Positions 1 through 6,724 of a DNA stretch of 64,000 bases are shown here, one piece after another. The position numbers were made by a program, and so were the translations under genes. The stretch is taken from contig NZ_JADYWU010000001.1 of assembly GCF_015864665.1 (NCBI RefSeq), forward strand, positions 310,001 to 374,000, read 5' to 3'. This stretch comes from Salinibacterium sp. SWN167 (GTDB lineage Bacteria; Actinomycetota; Actinomycetes; Actinomycetales; Microbacteriaceae). The notes beneath the pieces are model-generated. The model ran no database searches. It worked only from the letters and a program-made list of their open reading frames with translations, and was not told where the DNA came from. The stretch's first letter is position 1, and every line of letters starts with the position of its first letter.

Positions 1-47
1 GTCACGGCTCTACGGTAGCGGGGAGTCGTTGGGTTTGGGGTTGTTCC

Positions 48-64
48 ATACCCTAGAGGGGTAT
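48..64. promoter_or_regulatory. CsoR-like copper operator
   Basis: The sequence ATACCCTAGAGGGGTAT has inverted arms ATACCC and GGGTAT around five bases. This matches the general TACCC...GGGTA pattern of CsoR-family Cu(I)-sensing repressor sites. It ends 12 bases before the proposed ATG of the copper ATPase, so repressor binding would overlap the promoter or transcript start. No csoR gene lies inside the window. The assignment is by pattern and context only. Confidence 0.6.
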
Positions 65-76
65 AGCGTGGCGCCC

Positions 77-2125
77 ATGGATGGAATGACCGAGCACGAC
101 ACGCAGACCTCCCACAAGCAGCACTCTGGCCACTCTGGCCACTCTGGCCATAGCGATCATGTCGCGCAGTTCCGCCGCCTGTTCTGGATCATGCTGGTCA
201 TGGCAATCCCAGTTGCCGGGTTCAGCATGATGTTCGCCCAGATTCTCGGCTACACGCTGCCCGAGAACATGGTCGTGCAGTGGATCTCCCCCGTGCTCGG
301 CACCGTCATGTTCGTCTGGGGCGGCAAGCCATTCCTCACGGGCGGTTTTTCTGAGTTGAAAGCCCGTAAGCCGGGAATGATGCTGCTGATTTCTCTGGCG
401 ATAACCGTCGCGTTCGTTGCATCATGGGCATCCACTCTCGGCCTCATCGCGGCCGAGCTCGACTTTTGGTGGGAGCTCGCGCTACTCATCGTTGTGATGC
501 TGCTCGGTCACTGGGTCGAGATGCGGTCGCTGGCTCAGACCTCCAGCGCGCTCGACTCTCTTGCCGCTTTGCTTCCGGATGAAGCGGAGAAGGTTGAGGG
601 CGACGACTTCGTCACCGTGCCGCCGGCTGACCTCGTGGTGGGCGACGTCGTCATCGTGCGCCCCGGCGGACGAGTGCCCGCCGACGGCGAAGTGATTGAC
701 GGTTCAGCCGAGGTGGATGAGTCGATGATCACCGGAGAGTCGCAGCCGGTTAAGCGGGGCCTGGGCGACCGCGTCGTGGCGGGAACCGTTGCGACCGATA
801 ACTCGATCCGGGTGAAGGTCACCGCGATTGGCGAGGACACGGCGCTCGCGGGCATCACGAAGCTCGTCGAAACGGCGCAAAGCTCGTCGTCACCCGCGCA
901 GCGCATCGCCGACACCGCGGCGGGCTGGCTGTTCTGGTTCGCTCTCGGTGCCGCGGCGATTACCGCTACAGTGTGGACGCTCGCGGGGAGCCCCGATGAT
1001 GCGATCGTGCGCACCATCACCGTGCTTGTGATCGCGTGCCCGCATGCTTTGGGTCTTGCGATTCCGCTTGTCGTCTCGATTTCTACCGAGCGTGCTGCTC
1101 GCGCTGGGGTGCTCATCAAGGATCGTCTCGCTCTTGAAACCATGCGCAAGGTTGACACTGTGTTGTTCGACAAGACTGGCACCCTCACCAAGGGCGAGCC
1201 CGCTGTCACGCACGTGGTCGCTGTCGGGGAGTCGAGTGACGATGAGGTGATTCGGCTCGCTGCCGCCGCAGAGTTCGACAGCGAGCATCCGCTGGCCAAG
1301 GCCATTGTGACGGCAGCGAAAGATCGTGACCTCGACCGGGCGACAGCCTCACAATTCAGCTCGTCGAGCGGCGTAGGTGTCGAAGCCACCGTCGACGGAG
1401 CCACCATCAGCGTTGGTGGACCGAGCATGCTCCGCCAGCACGACCAAACCGCGGTCGAGGTGACCGCGACGTGGGCGGCTGAGGGCGCAATCATTCTGCA
1501 CGTGCTCTCGGACGGGCACGTAATTGGTGCGATCGGTCTCGCGGATGAAGTGCGCGAAGACTCCCGCCAGGCTGTCGATGCACTCCACGATCGTGGCATC
1601 ACCGTGGTCATGATCACGGGCGACGCGGATGCCGTTGCTCAGTCAGTAGCCGCCGAACTCGGCATCGACCGGGTGTTCTCGGGCGTGCATCCCGAAGACA
1701 AAGCAAGCAAAGTCGCCGAACTGCAGAAGGCAGGCGCCACTGTTGCCATGGTCGGTGACGGCGTGAACGATGCGCCGGCCCTTGCGCAGGCGGATGTCGG
1801 AATCGCGATCGGCGCCGGAACTGACGTAGCGATCGCTTCCGCCGGCGTCGTGCTCGCCAGTGACGACCCGCGCTCAGTGCTTGCCGTGATCGAACTCTCG
1901 CGCCGCAGCTACGGCAAGATGCGCCAAAACCTATGGTGGGCTGCCGGCTACAACCTCCTCGCAGTGCCGCTCGCCGCTGGCGTGCTTGCACCTATCGGCT
2001 TCGTGCTGCCCATCTCGGTGGGCGCGCTACTGATGTCGGCCTCGACCGTTGTTGTCGCGGCGAACGCGCAGCTCTTGCGTCGCCTCGACCTGCGGCCCGA
2101 AGCTGTTATCGCGCGCAAGGACTGA
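77..2125 (+). CDS. copB: Copper-translocating P1B-type ATPase, CopB class
   Basis: Heavy-metal P-type ATPase that would export copper across the inner membrane using ATP (682 aa). It has no CxxC metal-binding domain; instead a His-rich N-terminus with repeated GHS units is visible around residues 11-25. Visible family motifs are TGES (about 219), the membrane metal-site motif CPH (about 321), the phosphorylation motif DKTGT (about 365), SEHP (about 404) and GDGVNDAP (about 560). CPH rather than CPC places it in the CopB (P1B-3) group. The frame stays open upstream to a TTG at 29, but a CsoR-like operator occupies 48-64, so ATG 77 is preferred (GTG 68 is possible). No clear Shine-Dalgarno is seen. 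A near-identical copy of its last 145 codons lies at 4183-4625. Confidence 0.9.
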   Translation: MDGMTEHDTQTSHKQHSGHSGHSGHSDHVAQFRRLFWIMLVMAIPVAGFSMMFAQILGYTLPENMVVQWISPVLGTVMFVWGGKPFLTGGFSELKARKPGMMLLISLAITVAFVASWASTLGLIAAELDFWWELALLIVVMLLGHWVEMRSLAQTSSALDSLAALLPDEAEKVEGDDFVTVPPADLVVGDVVIVRPGGRVPADGEVIDGSAEVDESMITGESQPVKRGLGDRVVAGTVATDNSIRVKVTAIGEDTALAGITKLVETAQSSSSPAQRIADTAAGWLFWFALGAAAITATVWTLAGSPDDAIVRTITVLVIACPHALGLAIPLVVSISTERAARAGVLIKDRLALETMRKVDTVLFDKTGTLTKGEPAVTHVVAVGESSDDEVIRLAAAAEFDSEHPLAKAIVTAAKDRDLDRATASQFSSSSGVGVEATVDGATISVGGPSMLRQHDQTAVEVTATWAAEGAIILHVLSDGHVIGAIGLADEVREDSRQAVDALHDRGITVVMITGDADAVAQSVAAELGIDRVFSGVHPEDKASKVAELQKAGATVAMVGDGVNDAPALAQADVGIAIGAGTDVAIASAGVVLASDDPRSVLAVIELSRRSYGKMRQNLWWAAGYNLLAVPLAAGVLAPIGFVLPISVGALLMSASTVVVAANAQLLRRLDLRPEAVIARKD

Positions 2126-2126
2126 G

Positions 2127-2624
2127 TCAGTGCTGCGCTAGATCGGACCGCAACTTGACGGCGGTGTAGGTGCCGAGGCCAGCGGCTGCAAGTAGTGCGA
2201 CACCGACAATCCAGGGCGTGAGGGACAACAAAAGTGGAAGATCAGCGCCTAAGAGCGCCGCATTGAATATCAAGGGAAGCGCGATTGCTCCGATAGCGCC
2301 GCCCGTTGCTGCCGCGATCGCCTGAGGTCGTATGGCCGGTGTGCGTCGGCGAACAACAAGACGCATCAGGATGGCGCCCAATGCACAGCTCACGCCCCAT
2401 GCGGCACCGCCGATGAGGGCGACTATGAAGGGGTAAAACCAGAACCTGAGATCGAACTCAGAGCGAAAAAGAGCGGGAACGATCCACCCGAGAAGGAGCA
2501 GTAGCGCGATCAGAGGCCCTGCCATCAGACTCATGAGAAGCAGCCCGTTCCACAAATCGCGGTCGAGGATGAAGCGCCGGAGGGCACTCTTCGGAGCATC
2601 GTCTACTTCGTTGTCTAGTGTCAT
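2127..2624 (-). CDS. Hypothetical integral membrane protein (165 aa)
   Basis: Not recognised as a named family. The protein begins MTLDNEVDDAPKSALRRF and has about four hydrophobic segments with short basic loops, including an Arg-rich loop (VRRRTP). The start is set by an ATGA overlap with the stop of the preceding small gene at 2621-2624, suggesting translational coupling. It converges with copB, whose stop lies one base away. The frame is open further upstream, but that extension is Arg/Pro-rich and reads as the antisense of the 84-aa gene, so it is discarded. Proximity to copB may be fortuitous; no metal-binding motif is visible. Confidence 0.65.
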   Translation of the reverse strand: MTLDNEVDDAPKSALRRFILDRDLWNGLLLMSLMAGPLIALLLLLGWIVPALFRSEFDLRFWFYPFIVALIGGAAWGVSCALGAILMRLVVRRRTPAIRPQAIAAATGGAIGAIALPLIFNAALLGADLPLLLSLTPWIVGVALLAAAGLGTYTAVKLRSDLAQH

Positions 2625-2875
2625 CCGAATGGCGTGAAGCCCGGGGCTGCGTGGGCAATCGCGGTGAGAACGCCGAGGATGATCAGGAGTGCGCCCAGCA
2701 TCCCAATGTAAAGCGGGGATGGCGCGAGCGGAGAGTGGGGGTTGTACCGGGGGAGCCAATCCTCGACGGCCGAAATCCAGAAAGCGAAGAGCGGGCGGCG
2801 CACGACGACGAGGGCAACGCCGGCCACGATTAAGCCAATGATCAAGAGAAGCTGATCCCACGCGAGACCATTCAT
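2621..2875 (-). CDS. Small hypothetical membrane protein (84 aa)
   Basis: Unrecognised small protein starting MNGLAWDQLLLIIGLIV. It has two clear hydrophobic helices (about residues 7-24 and 56-74) joined by a polar stretch ending in DWLPRYNPHSP. This may be a hairpin membrane protein. It is the first gene of a two-gene unit and overlaps the next gene by 4 bp. A decayed copy of its C-terminus, including the stop codon, is found at 8981-9053, so this gene or its locus has been duplicated and lost at least once in this region. Confidence 0.6.
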   Translation of the reverse strand: MNGLAWDQLLLIIGLIVAGVALVVVRRPLFAFWISAVEDWLPRYNPHSPLAPSPLYIGMLGALLIILGVLTAIAHAAPGFTPFG

Positions 2876-2976
2876 ATGGCCGGAAACCTTTCGCTAGACA
2901 CGGGACTGGACGCCACCGCTGGCGAGCACGCAACTGGTCTCAGTAATAGCAGACTGCGGACTCGAGAGCTACCCAC

Positions 2977-3004
2977 AAACAACTGTTGGCACCCACCGAT
3001 GAGG
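2977..3004. repeat. Copy of the left half of a terminator hairpin (second copy at 11570-11597)
   Basis: This 28-bp segment begins AAACAACTGTTGGCACCC. It differs from 11570-11597 at one position (GATGAGG here, GACGAGG there). In the second copy it forms one arm of the stem-loop after the KduD-like SDR gene; here the partner arm is absent. It lies in the 220-bp non-coding gap 2876-3095, which holds no other feature I can support beyond a presumed promoter for the small membrane operon. It looks like a remnant of a duplicated SDR locus. Confidence 0.6.
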
Positions 3005-3095
3005 CATACCTGCTATTCGCCGTGATGCTCGAGGTCGACATGGGGGAACGTTCGCTCTCCCCATCGACCTCAACACACGCTCAACGGAACGTGCG

Positions 3096-3731
3096 TCACG
3101 GATTCTTTGGGAACATCTCCGTGAGCTCGTGAAGGTACTCGGGCACTGGTCCAATGAGCGAGGACGCTAAGAGCTGCCCTGTTTCGATGGACAACCCATC
3201 TGTGGTGGCGAACTGACGGGCCGCTGAAGGCGATGTCCACCACTCGATCACAACGAGTTGTGATGGCTGGCCGATCACGGGGTAAACGTTGAAAGAGATA
3301 CAACTTTCTTGGCCCCGAACGTTCGGTATCTGCCGTTCGTACGCAGCGATGACCGCGTCTCGCAGGCCCGGCTTGAAGTCGAACACCGCAATCGCCACGA
3401 GTTCGCCTGGTTCAGCGGAGCGAGAAACTTCATCGTCCTCACTGACAATCGCGTCCTCTAAAAGGAACGCGACCGGAGGTTCGACGAGACCCTTTTCGGC
3501 GACTTGCATCAGAGCGACCTCGTAGGACTGCGCTCGGTGGAACTCCACCGCGTCGGCGTCTACGAACCGCTCATCCCCGTAAAACAAGTCGGGATCGTGG
3601 CGATCCTCGTACAGGCGGATCCCAAGACACCCTTCTTCCTCAACAGAGCCGGTGCGGACCCCTAGCAGCGCGGCCTTCACCTCAGCGCGAAACTCAGGCT
3701 TAGCTCGGAAACAACCAAGAACGTGAACCAT
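3096..3731 (-). CDS. Tandem ABM-domain (dimeric alpha/beta barrel) monooxygenase-like protein
   Basis: Predicted cytoplasmic protein of 211 aa with two antibiotic-biosynthesis-monooxygenase-type halves, about residues 1-95 and 108-205. Each half has the ferredoxin-like pattern: a starting strand (VHVLGCFRAKPEFRAEVKAAL; ELVAIAVFDFKPGLRDAVIAAY), a central CLGIRLYED or CISFNVYPV strand and a late aromatic strand with FERF- or WTS-like ends. Single-domain members dimerise, so a fused tandem would act as a built-in dimer. Family members oxidise quinols or aromatics without cofactor, but no substrate can be assigned here. It sits between decayed gene pieces with no operon partner. Confidence 0.7.
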   Translation of the reverse strand: MVHVLGCFRAKPEFRAEVKAALLGVRTGSVEEEGCLGIRLYEDRHDPDLFYGDERFVDADAVEFHRAQSYEVALMQVAEKGLVEPPVAFLLEDAIVSEDDEVSRSAEPGELVAIAVFDFKPGLRDAVIAAYERQIPNVRGQESCISFNVYPVIGQPSQLVVIEWWTSPSAARQFATTDGLSIETGQLLASSLIGPVPEYLHELTEMFPKNP

Positions 3732-3846
3732 GATTCTCCTCTTTGGGTCCAGACAGCCCCATGACGGAGCAGTGGGGCCAGCGTATCAAGCACATCGAAA
3801 AACTGATGTGGGTCGCGTCGCGTCGCGACGTCAACACACTACGTCT

Positions 3847-4182
3847 GCTACCGACGCCCCAGCGACCAGCGGGAATGCGGTCGAGGATTGCCTTTGAGCG
3901 GTGGGGGTCGTCTTGCAGCGCCTGGGTGTTGTCGGTCGCGTTGTAGCCGGGGGCGATCGCATTGACGGTGATGCCCTTGCCAGCCCACTCGTTCGAGAGT
4001 GCCTTCGTGAGACCGGCGATGGCCTGCGTGAGCGTGAACTGGCTCGACAGGTTCACCTGGATGACCCGATCCCACAGCTCGGTGGGGTGCTCGGCGGCGG
4101 GGGCGCGCTCGATGGTTCCGGCATTGTTGACGAGGATGTCCACATTGCGGGTCGAGAGAGTCTCGCCCAACGCGGTTACGGC
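3847..4182 (-). pseudogene. Truncated KduD-like SDR relic
   Basis: The minus strand matches the middle of the intact SDR at 11627-12412 almost codon for codon ([23 protein letters not shown]... through IPAGRWGVGS). Three defects are visible. The N-terminal Rossmann glycine motif is missing, because homology stops at 4182 where copB sequence begins. The C-terminus after RWGVGS is replaced by unrelated sequence. A 37-codon block between QAI and AGLTKAL is deleted, removing the catalytic YTAAK. The frame stays open but cannot encode an active dehydrogenase. The fused reading frame extends into antisense copB. Confidence 0.85.
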
Positions 4183-4625
4183 CGGGCGTGCATCCCGAAG
4201 ACAAAGCAAGCAAGGTCGCCGAACTGCAGAAGGCAGGCGGCACCGTTGCCATGGTCGGTGACGGCGTGAACGATGCGCCGGCCCTTGCTCAGGCGGACGT
4301 CGGAATCGCGATCGGCGCCGGAACTGACGTAGCAATCGCTTCCGCTGGCGTCGTGCTCGCGAGCGACGACCCGCGCTCAGTGCTTGCCGTGATCGAACTC
4401 TCGCGCCGCAGCTACGGCAAGATGCGCCAAAAGCTGTGGTGGGCTGCCGGCTACAACCTCATCTCGGTGCCCCTCGCTGCTGGCGTGCTTGCTCCCATCG
4501 GCTTCGTGCTGCCCATCTCGGTTGGCGCGCTACTGATGTCGGCCTCGACCGTGGTCGTTGCCGCCAATGCTCAGCTGCTGCGCCGGCTCGACCTGCGGCC
4601 CGAAGCGGTTATCGGCAAGGACTAA
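4183..4625 (+). pseudogene. 3' fragment of a second copB copy
   Basis: The plus strand encodes the last 145 residues of a CopB ATPase ([13 protein letters not shown]... to the stop). It is nearly identical to the C-terminus of the intact copB at 1680-2125. Only a few substitutions are seen (for example ATVAM/GTVAM and RQNLW/RQKLW), plus loss of one codon near the end (VIARKD to VIGKD). Several synonymous differences show this is a diverged copy, not an assembly echo. The membrane metal site, TGES and DKTGT regions are absent, so it cannot transport. It is joined head-to-head to the SDR relic at a short CGGG microhomology. Confidence 0.9.
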
Positions 4626-4729
4626 CCAGCGGCCGAGCTCTCACGGTGCGCGCGCTTCGGCGTCGCTAGCGCTTCGACAGCGCGTCGACGTCGCTGTGGC
4701 GTCGCTGTGGTTTCGTCGCCAGGGTGGTT

Positions 4730-5218
4730 TCAGGATTGGGGAGGGCAGTCCGCGGAATCGAAATCGTCGGGTTCAGCGCCGATGCTGTTCAGCGCCTTAG
4801 TGAGGACCGCTAATTCGTTCGCGTCGAGGCGGTCGAGCACGCGCCGACGGGCGCTGTCGCGGTGGCTGGGCCAGGCCTCTTTCAGACGTTTCAGCCCGAC
4901 TTCGGTGAGTACGACATCCGCGCCCCGACCGTCGCTAGCGGAGCGCTCTCGGGCTACGAGCTCGAGGGCTTCGAGGCGGTTCACGGTGCGAGTCGCACCG
5001 CTGATGGTCATCGATAGCCGGGTGGCGACTTCGTTGATGCGCAGGCGCTGGCCTTCTGCCTCAGAGAGGTAGGTGAGGGCGAAGTAGTCGGTGAGAGGCA
5101 ACTGCTGGTCGCGCTGAAGGTCAGCGTCGAGCACGCGCGGAACAACGCTAATCGCCCGCGAGAGTGCCTGCATTAGAGCCTTTTCGTCGCGGGTCATGCC
5201 GTTGTTGTGGTGAGCCAT
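4730..5218 (-). CDS. MarR-family transcriptional regulator
   Basis: Winged-helix regulator of 162 aa starting MAHHNNGMTRDEKAL; ATG 5197 (MTRDEK) is an alternative start. The central region has the MarR pattern: a helix with LPLTDYFALTYLSEAEG, a recognition helix region INEVATRLSMTISGATRTVNRLEALELVARERS, and a wing with DGRGADVVLTEVG. Family members are dimeric repressors released by small aromatic ligands. It is divergent from the SDR gene at 5316, with a palindrome in the shared gap, so it probably represses that SDR/SnoaL/luciferase-oxidase operon and itself. Extension upstream of 5218 would cover that promoter and is rejected. Confidence 0.85.
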   Translation of the reverse strand: MAHHNNGMTRDEKALMQALSRAISVVPRVLDADLQRDQQLPLTDYFALTYLSEAEGQRLRINEVATRLSMTISGATRTVNRLEALELVARERSASDGRGADVVLTEVGLKRLKEAWPSHRDSARRRVLDRLDANELAVLTKALNSIGAEPDDFDSADCPPQS

Positions 5219-5225
5219 AACGCAA

Positions 5226-5272
5226 TTGTACTTGATCAAGCAAGTAAGTGTTATAGTTGCCCAGTCAAGTAA
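5226..5272. promoter_or_regulatory. Divergent promoter with MarR-type palindrome
   Basis: TACTTGATCAAGCAAGTA (5229-5246) has inverted arms TACTTG/CAAGTA, and a further half-site CAAGTAA follows at 5266-5272. A plausible plus-strand promoter, TTGTAC at 5226 with a TTATAG-like -10 near 5251, would place the palindrome in the spacer. That is a typical repressor position. The site lies between the divergent MarR and SDR genes. Assignment to this MarR is inferred from position. Confidence 0.55.
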
Positions 5273-5315
5273 ATTCTCACCGAGCGACAGGCTCGAGATC
5301 GGTAAAGGCGAGACC

Positions 5316-6149
5316 ATGAACGAACACGAAAGCGCGACCGCGGTAGTAACTGGCGCGGCGAGCGGGCTCGGCAAAGACATTGCCGAGGAGCTCGCAGCGA
5401 AGGGCTACACCGTGTACGGAACGACGCTCAGCAGTGAGCCGGAAAGCGGAAACCCGCGCATTGTTCTCTCCCGCGTTGACATCACGAACCCTGATGCCGT
5501 GCGTACCTGGGCCGCAAACGTCGCGGCCAAATCCGGGGGAAAGGTCAACGTGCTCATCAACAACGCGGGCATCCTGACTCCAGGCCCGCTTGAACTTGTG
5601 CCTCTTGATGCGATTCGCCAAGAATTCGAAGTCAACACCTTCGCGCCGCTCACCGTTGTCAACGCGTTCCTGCCGCAGCTGCGTGCAGCTCAGGGCCGAA
5701 TCGTTCAGATCAGCACCATTTCGGCCGCATTCCCGATGGCGTTCAACGCGCCATCCGCTGCCTCCAAGATCGCCGTTGAAGCGCTGATGAAGGCCTACCG
5801 CACCGAACTTCACCGCTTCGGGGTTGAGGTCACGATTATCCAGCCCGGCAGCATGCTCACGGGAGGCCCCGCCAAATCGGCCGCTCTCCTCGGCCAACTC
5901 ACGAACTCTCTCACCGATGACCAGCGCGAACTCTACGGCGAAGCTCTTGCCCGTTTTGCGGCTGGGTTCAACGACGGCCAAGCGAAGGGGCTCACTTCGG
6001 CGGCCGCAGCAGTCGAAGTTGTTGACATCGCCGAACGCACCCCTGCCCCCAGCACCGCCACGATCGGTGACGACGCTGCGCAGCTCGTGCAGTTCCTTAG
6101 CTCATCAACCCCCGAGGAGCAGGACGCCCTGCGTCTCACTCTTGCCTAA
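5316..6149 (+). CDS. Short-chain dehydrogenase/reductase with atypical active site
   Basis: SDR-fold oxidoreductase (277 aa) starting MNEHESATAVV. The nucleotide-binding motif TGAASGLG and the structural NNAG motif are intact, so NAD(P) binding is likely. At the catalytic position the usual YxxxK is read as SAASK (within FNAPSAASKIAVEAL): the lysine is present but Ser replaces the tyrosine. Activity may therefore be lost or altered, or another residue may serve. It is first in a probable operon with the SnoaL-like and luciferase/FAD-oxidase genes and divergent from a MarR regulator. The frame is open to 5226, but that would overlap the operator, so ATG 5316 is chosen. Confidence 0.8.
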   Translation: MNEHESATAVVTGAASGLGKDIAEELAAKGYTVYGTTLSSEPESGNPRIVLSRVDITNPDAVRTWAANVAAKSGGKVNVLINNAGILTPGPLELVPLDAIRQEFEVNTFAPLTVVNAFLPQLRAAQGRIVQISTISAAFPMAFNAPSAASKIAVEALMKAYRTELHRFGVEVTIIQPGSMLTGGPAKSAALLGQLTNSLTDDQRELYGEALARFAAGFNDGQAKGLTSAAAAVEVVDIAERTPAPSTATIGDDAAQLVQFLSSSTPEEQDALRLTLA

Positions 6150-6194
6150 CCAACACCACCTAACCCATCCCACCCATAGAAAAGGAAACAGATC

Positions 6195-6623
6195 ATGATT
6201 GAAGCAGTAGACCCCACCGACGAGCGTGCCGTTCGTAACAAGAACAACCTCATCGACTTCTATGAGCAAGCGATCAACCAGAAGAACTCGGTTGAGGCGG
6301 CAAACAAGCTCGTCGCCGACGAATACATTCAGCACAACCCGCTGCTGCCGGATGGCGCTGCCGGACTCGGTGCCACCTTCGCTGCTCTCACGGCTGAGCG
6401 CCAGAACGCGCGCGTCGTCATCCACCGCATCATCGCTTCTGGTGACTGGGTGTGGGCACACGTCAACTTCCTCAACCTGTACAACGATGACGCTGATGAC
6501 CTTGGCGTGGCCGGTGTCGACATTTGGAAGATGGACGCCGACGGCATTGCGCTCGAGCACTGGGATGTTCTCCAGCCCATCACGGCCGCGGTCAGCCCCG
6601 TCAACGGTCACGGAATGTTCTAA
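6195..6623 (+). CDS. SnoaL-like (NTF2-fold) protein
   Basis: Small 142-aa cytoplasmic protein of the nuclear-transport-factor-2 / SnoaL superfamily. The helical N-terminus (RNKNNLIDFYEQAINQK), the motif YIQHNPLLPDG and the strands RVVIHRIIASGDWVWAHV and GVDIWKMDADGIALEHWDVLQ are typical. Characterised relatives include polyketide cyclases and small hydrolases or isomerases, while many have unknown function. It follows the SDR by 45 bp with a Shine-Dalgarno (AAAGGAAA) and precedes the luciferase/oxidase gene. This suggests a shared pathway on an aromatic or polyketide-like compound (inference). Confidence 0.75.
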   Translation: MIEAVDPTDERAVRNKNNLIDFYEQAINQKNSVEAANKLVADEYIQHNPLLPDGAAGLGATFAALTAERQNARVVIHRIIASGDWVWAHVNFLNLYNDDADDLGVAGVDIWKMDADGIALEHWDVLQPITAAVSPVNGHGMF

Positions 6624-6724
6624 CCGAACCCTGTTGCGGCAGTGCGCCGCGGATGTTGGCCTCGGTCGAACACCCGGCGTACTGCCTCTCTGTCTAAAAT
6701 CTTTACCTCAGCATTGGAGCCCTC

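Noticed and set aside
535-1617. Long open frame antisense to copB
   Set aside because: Ser/Thr/Arg-rich translation with no domain; a shadow of the well-supported plus-strand ATPase in GC-rich DNA.
77-2125. Zinc/cadmium (ZntA-type) transporter
   Set aside because: The membrane motif is CPH with a His-rich N-terminus, not CPC with a Zn site; copper fits better with the CsoR-like operator.
2625-2933. N-terminal extension of the 165-aa membrane protein
   Set aside because: Reads through the overlapping 84-aa gene and is Arg/Pro-rich without a start signal.
3700-4335. Chimeric 211-codon minus-strand frame as a real gene
   Set aside because: It joins antisense copB, an SDR fragment and unrelated sequence; the frame survives by chance and lacks Rossmann and catalytic motifs.
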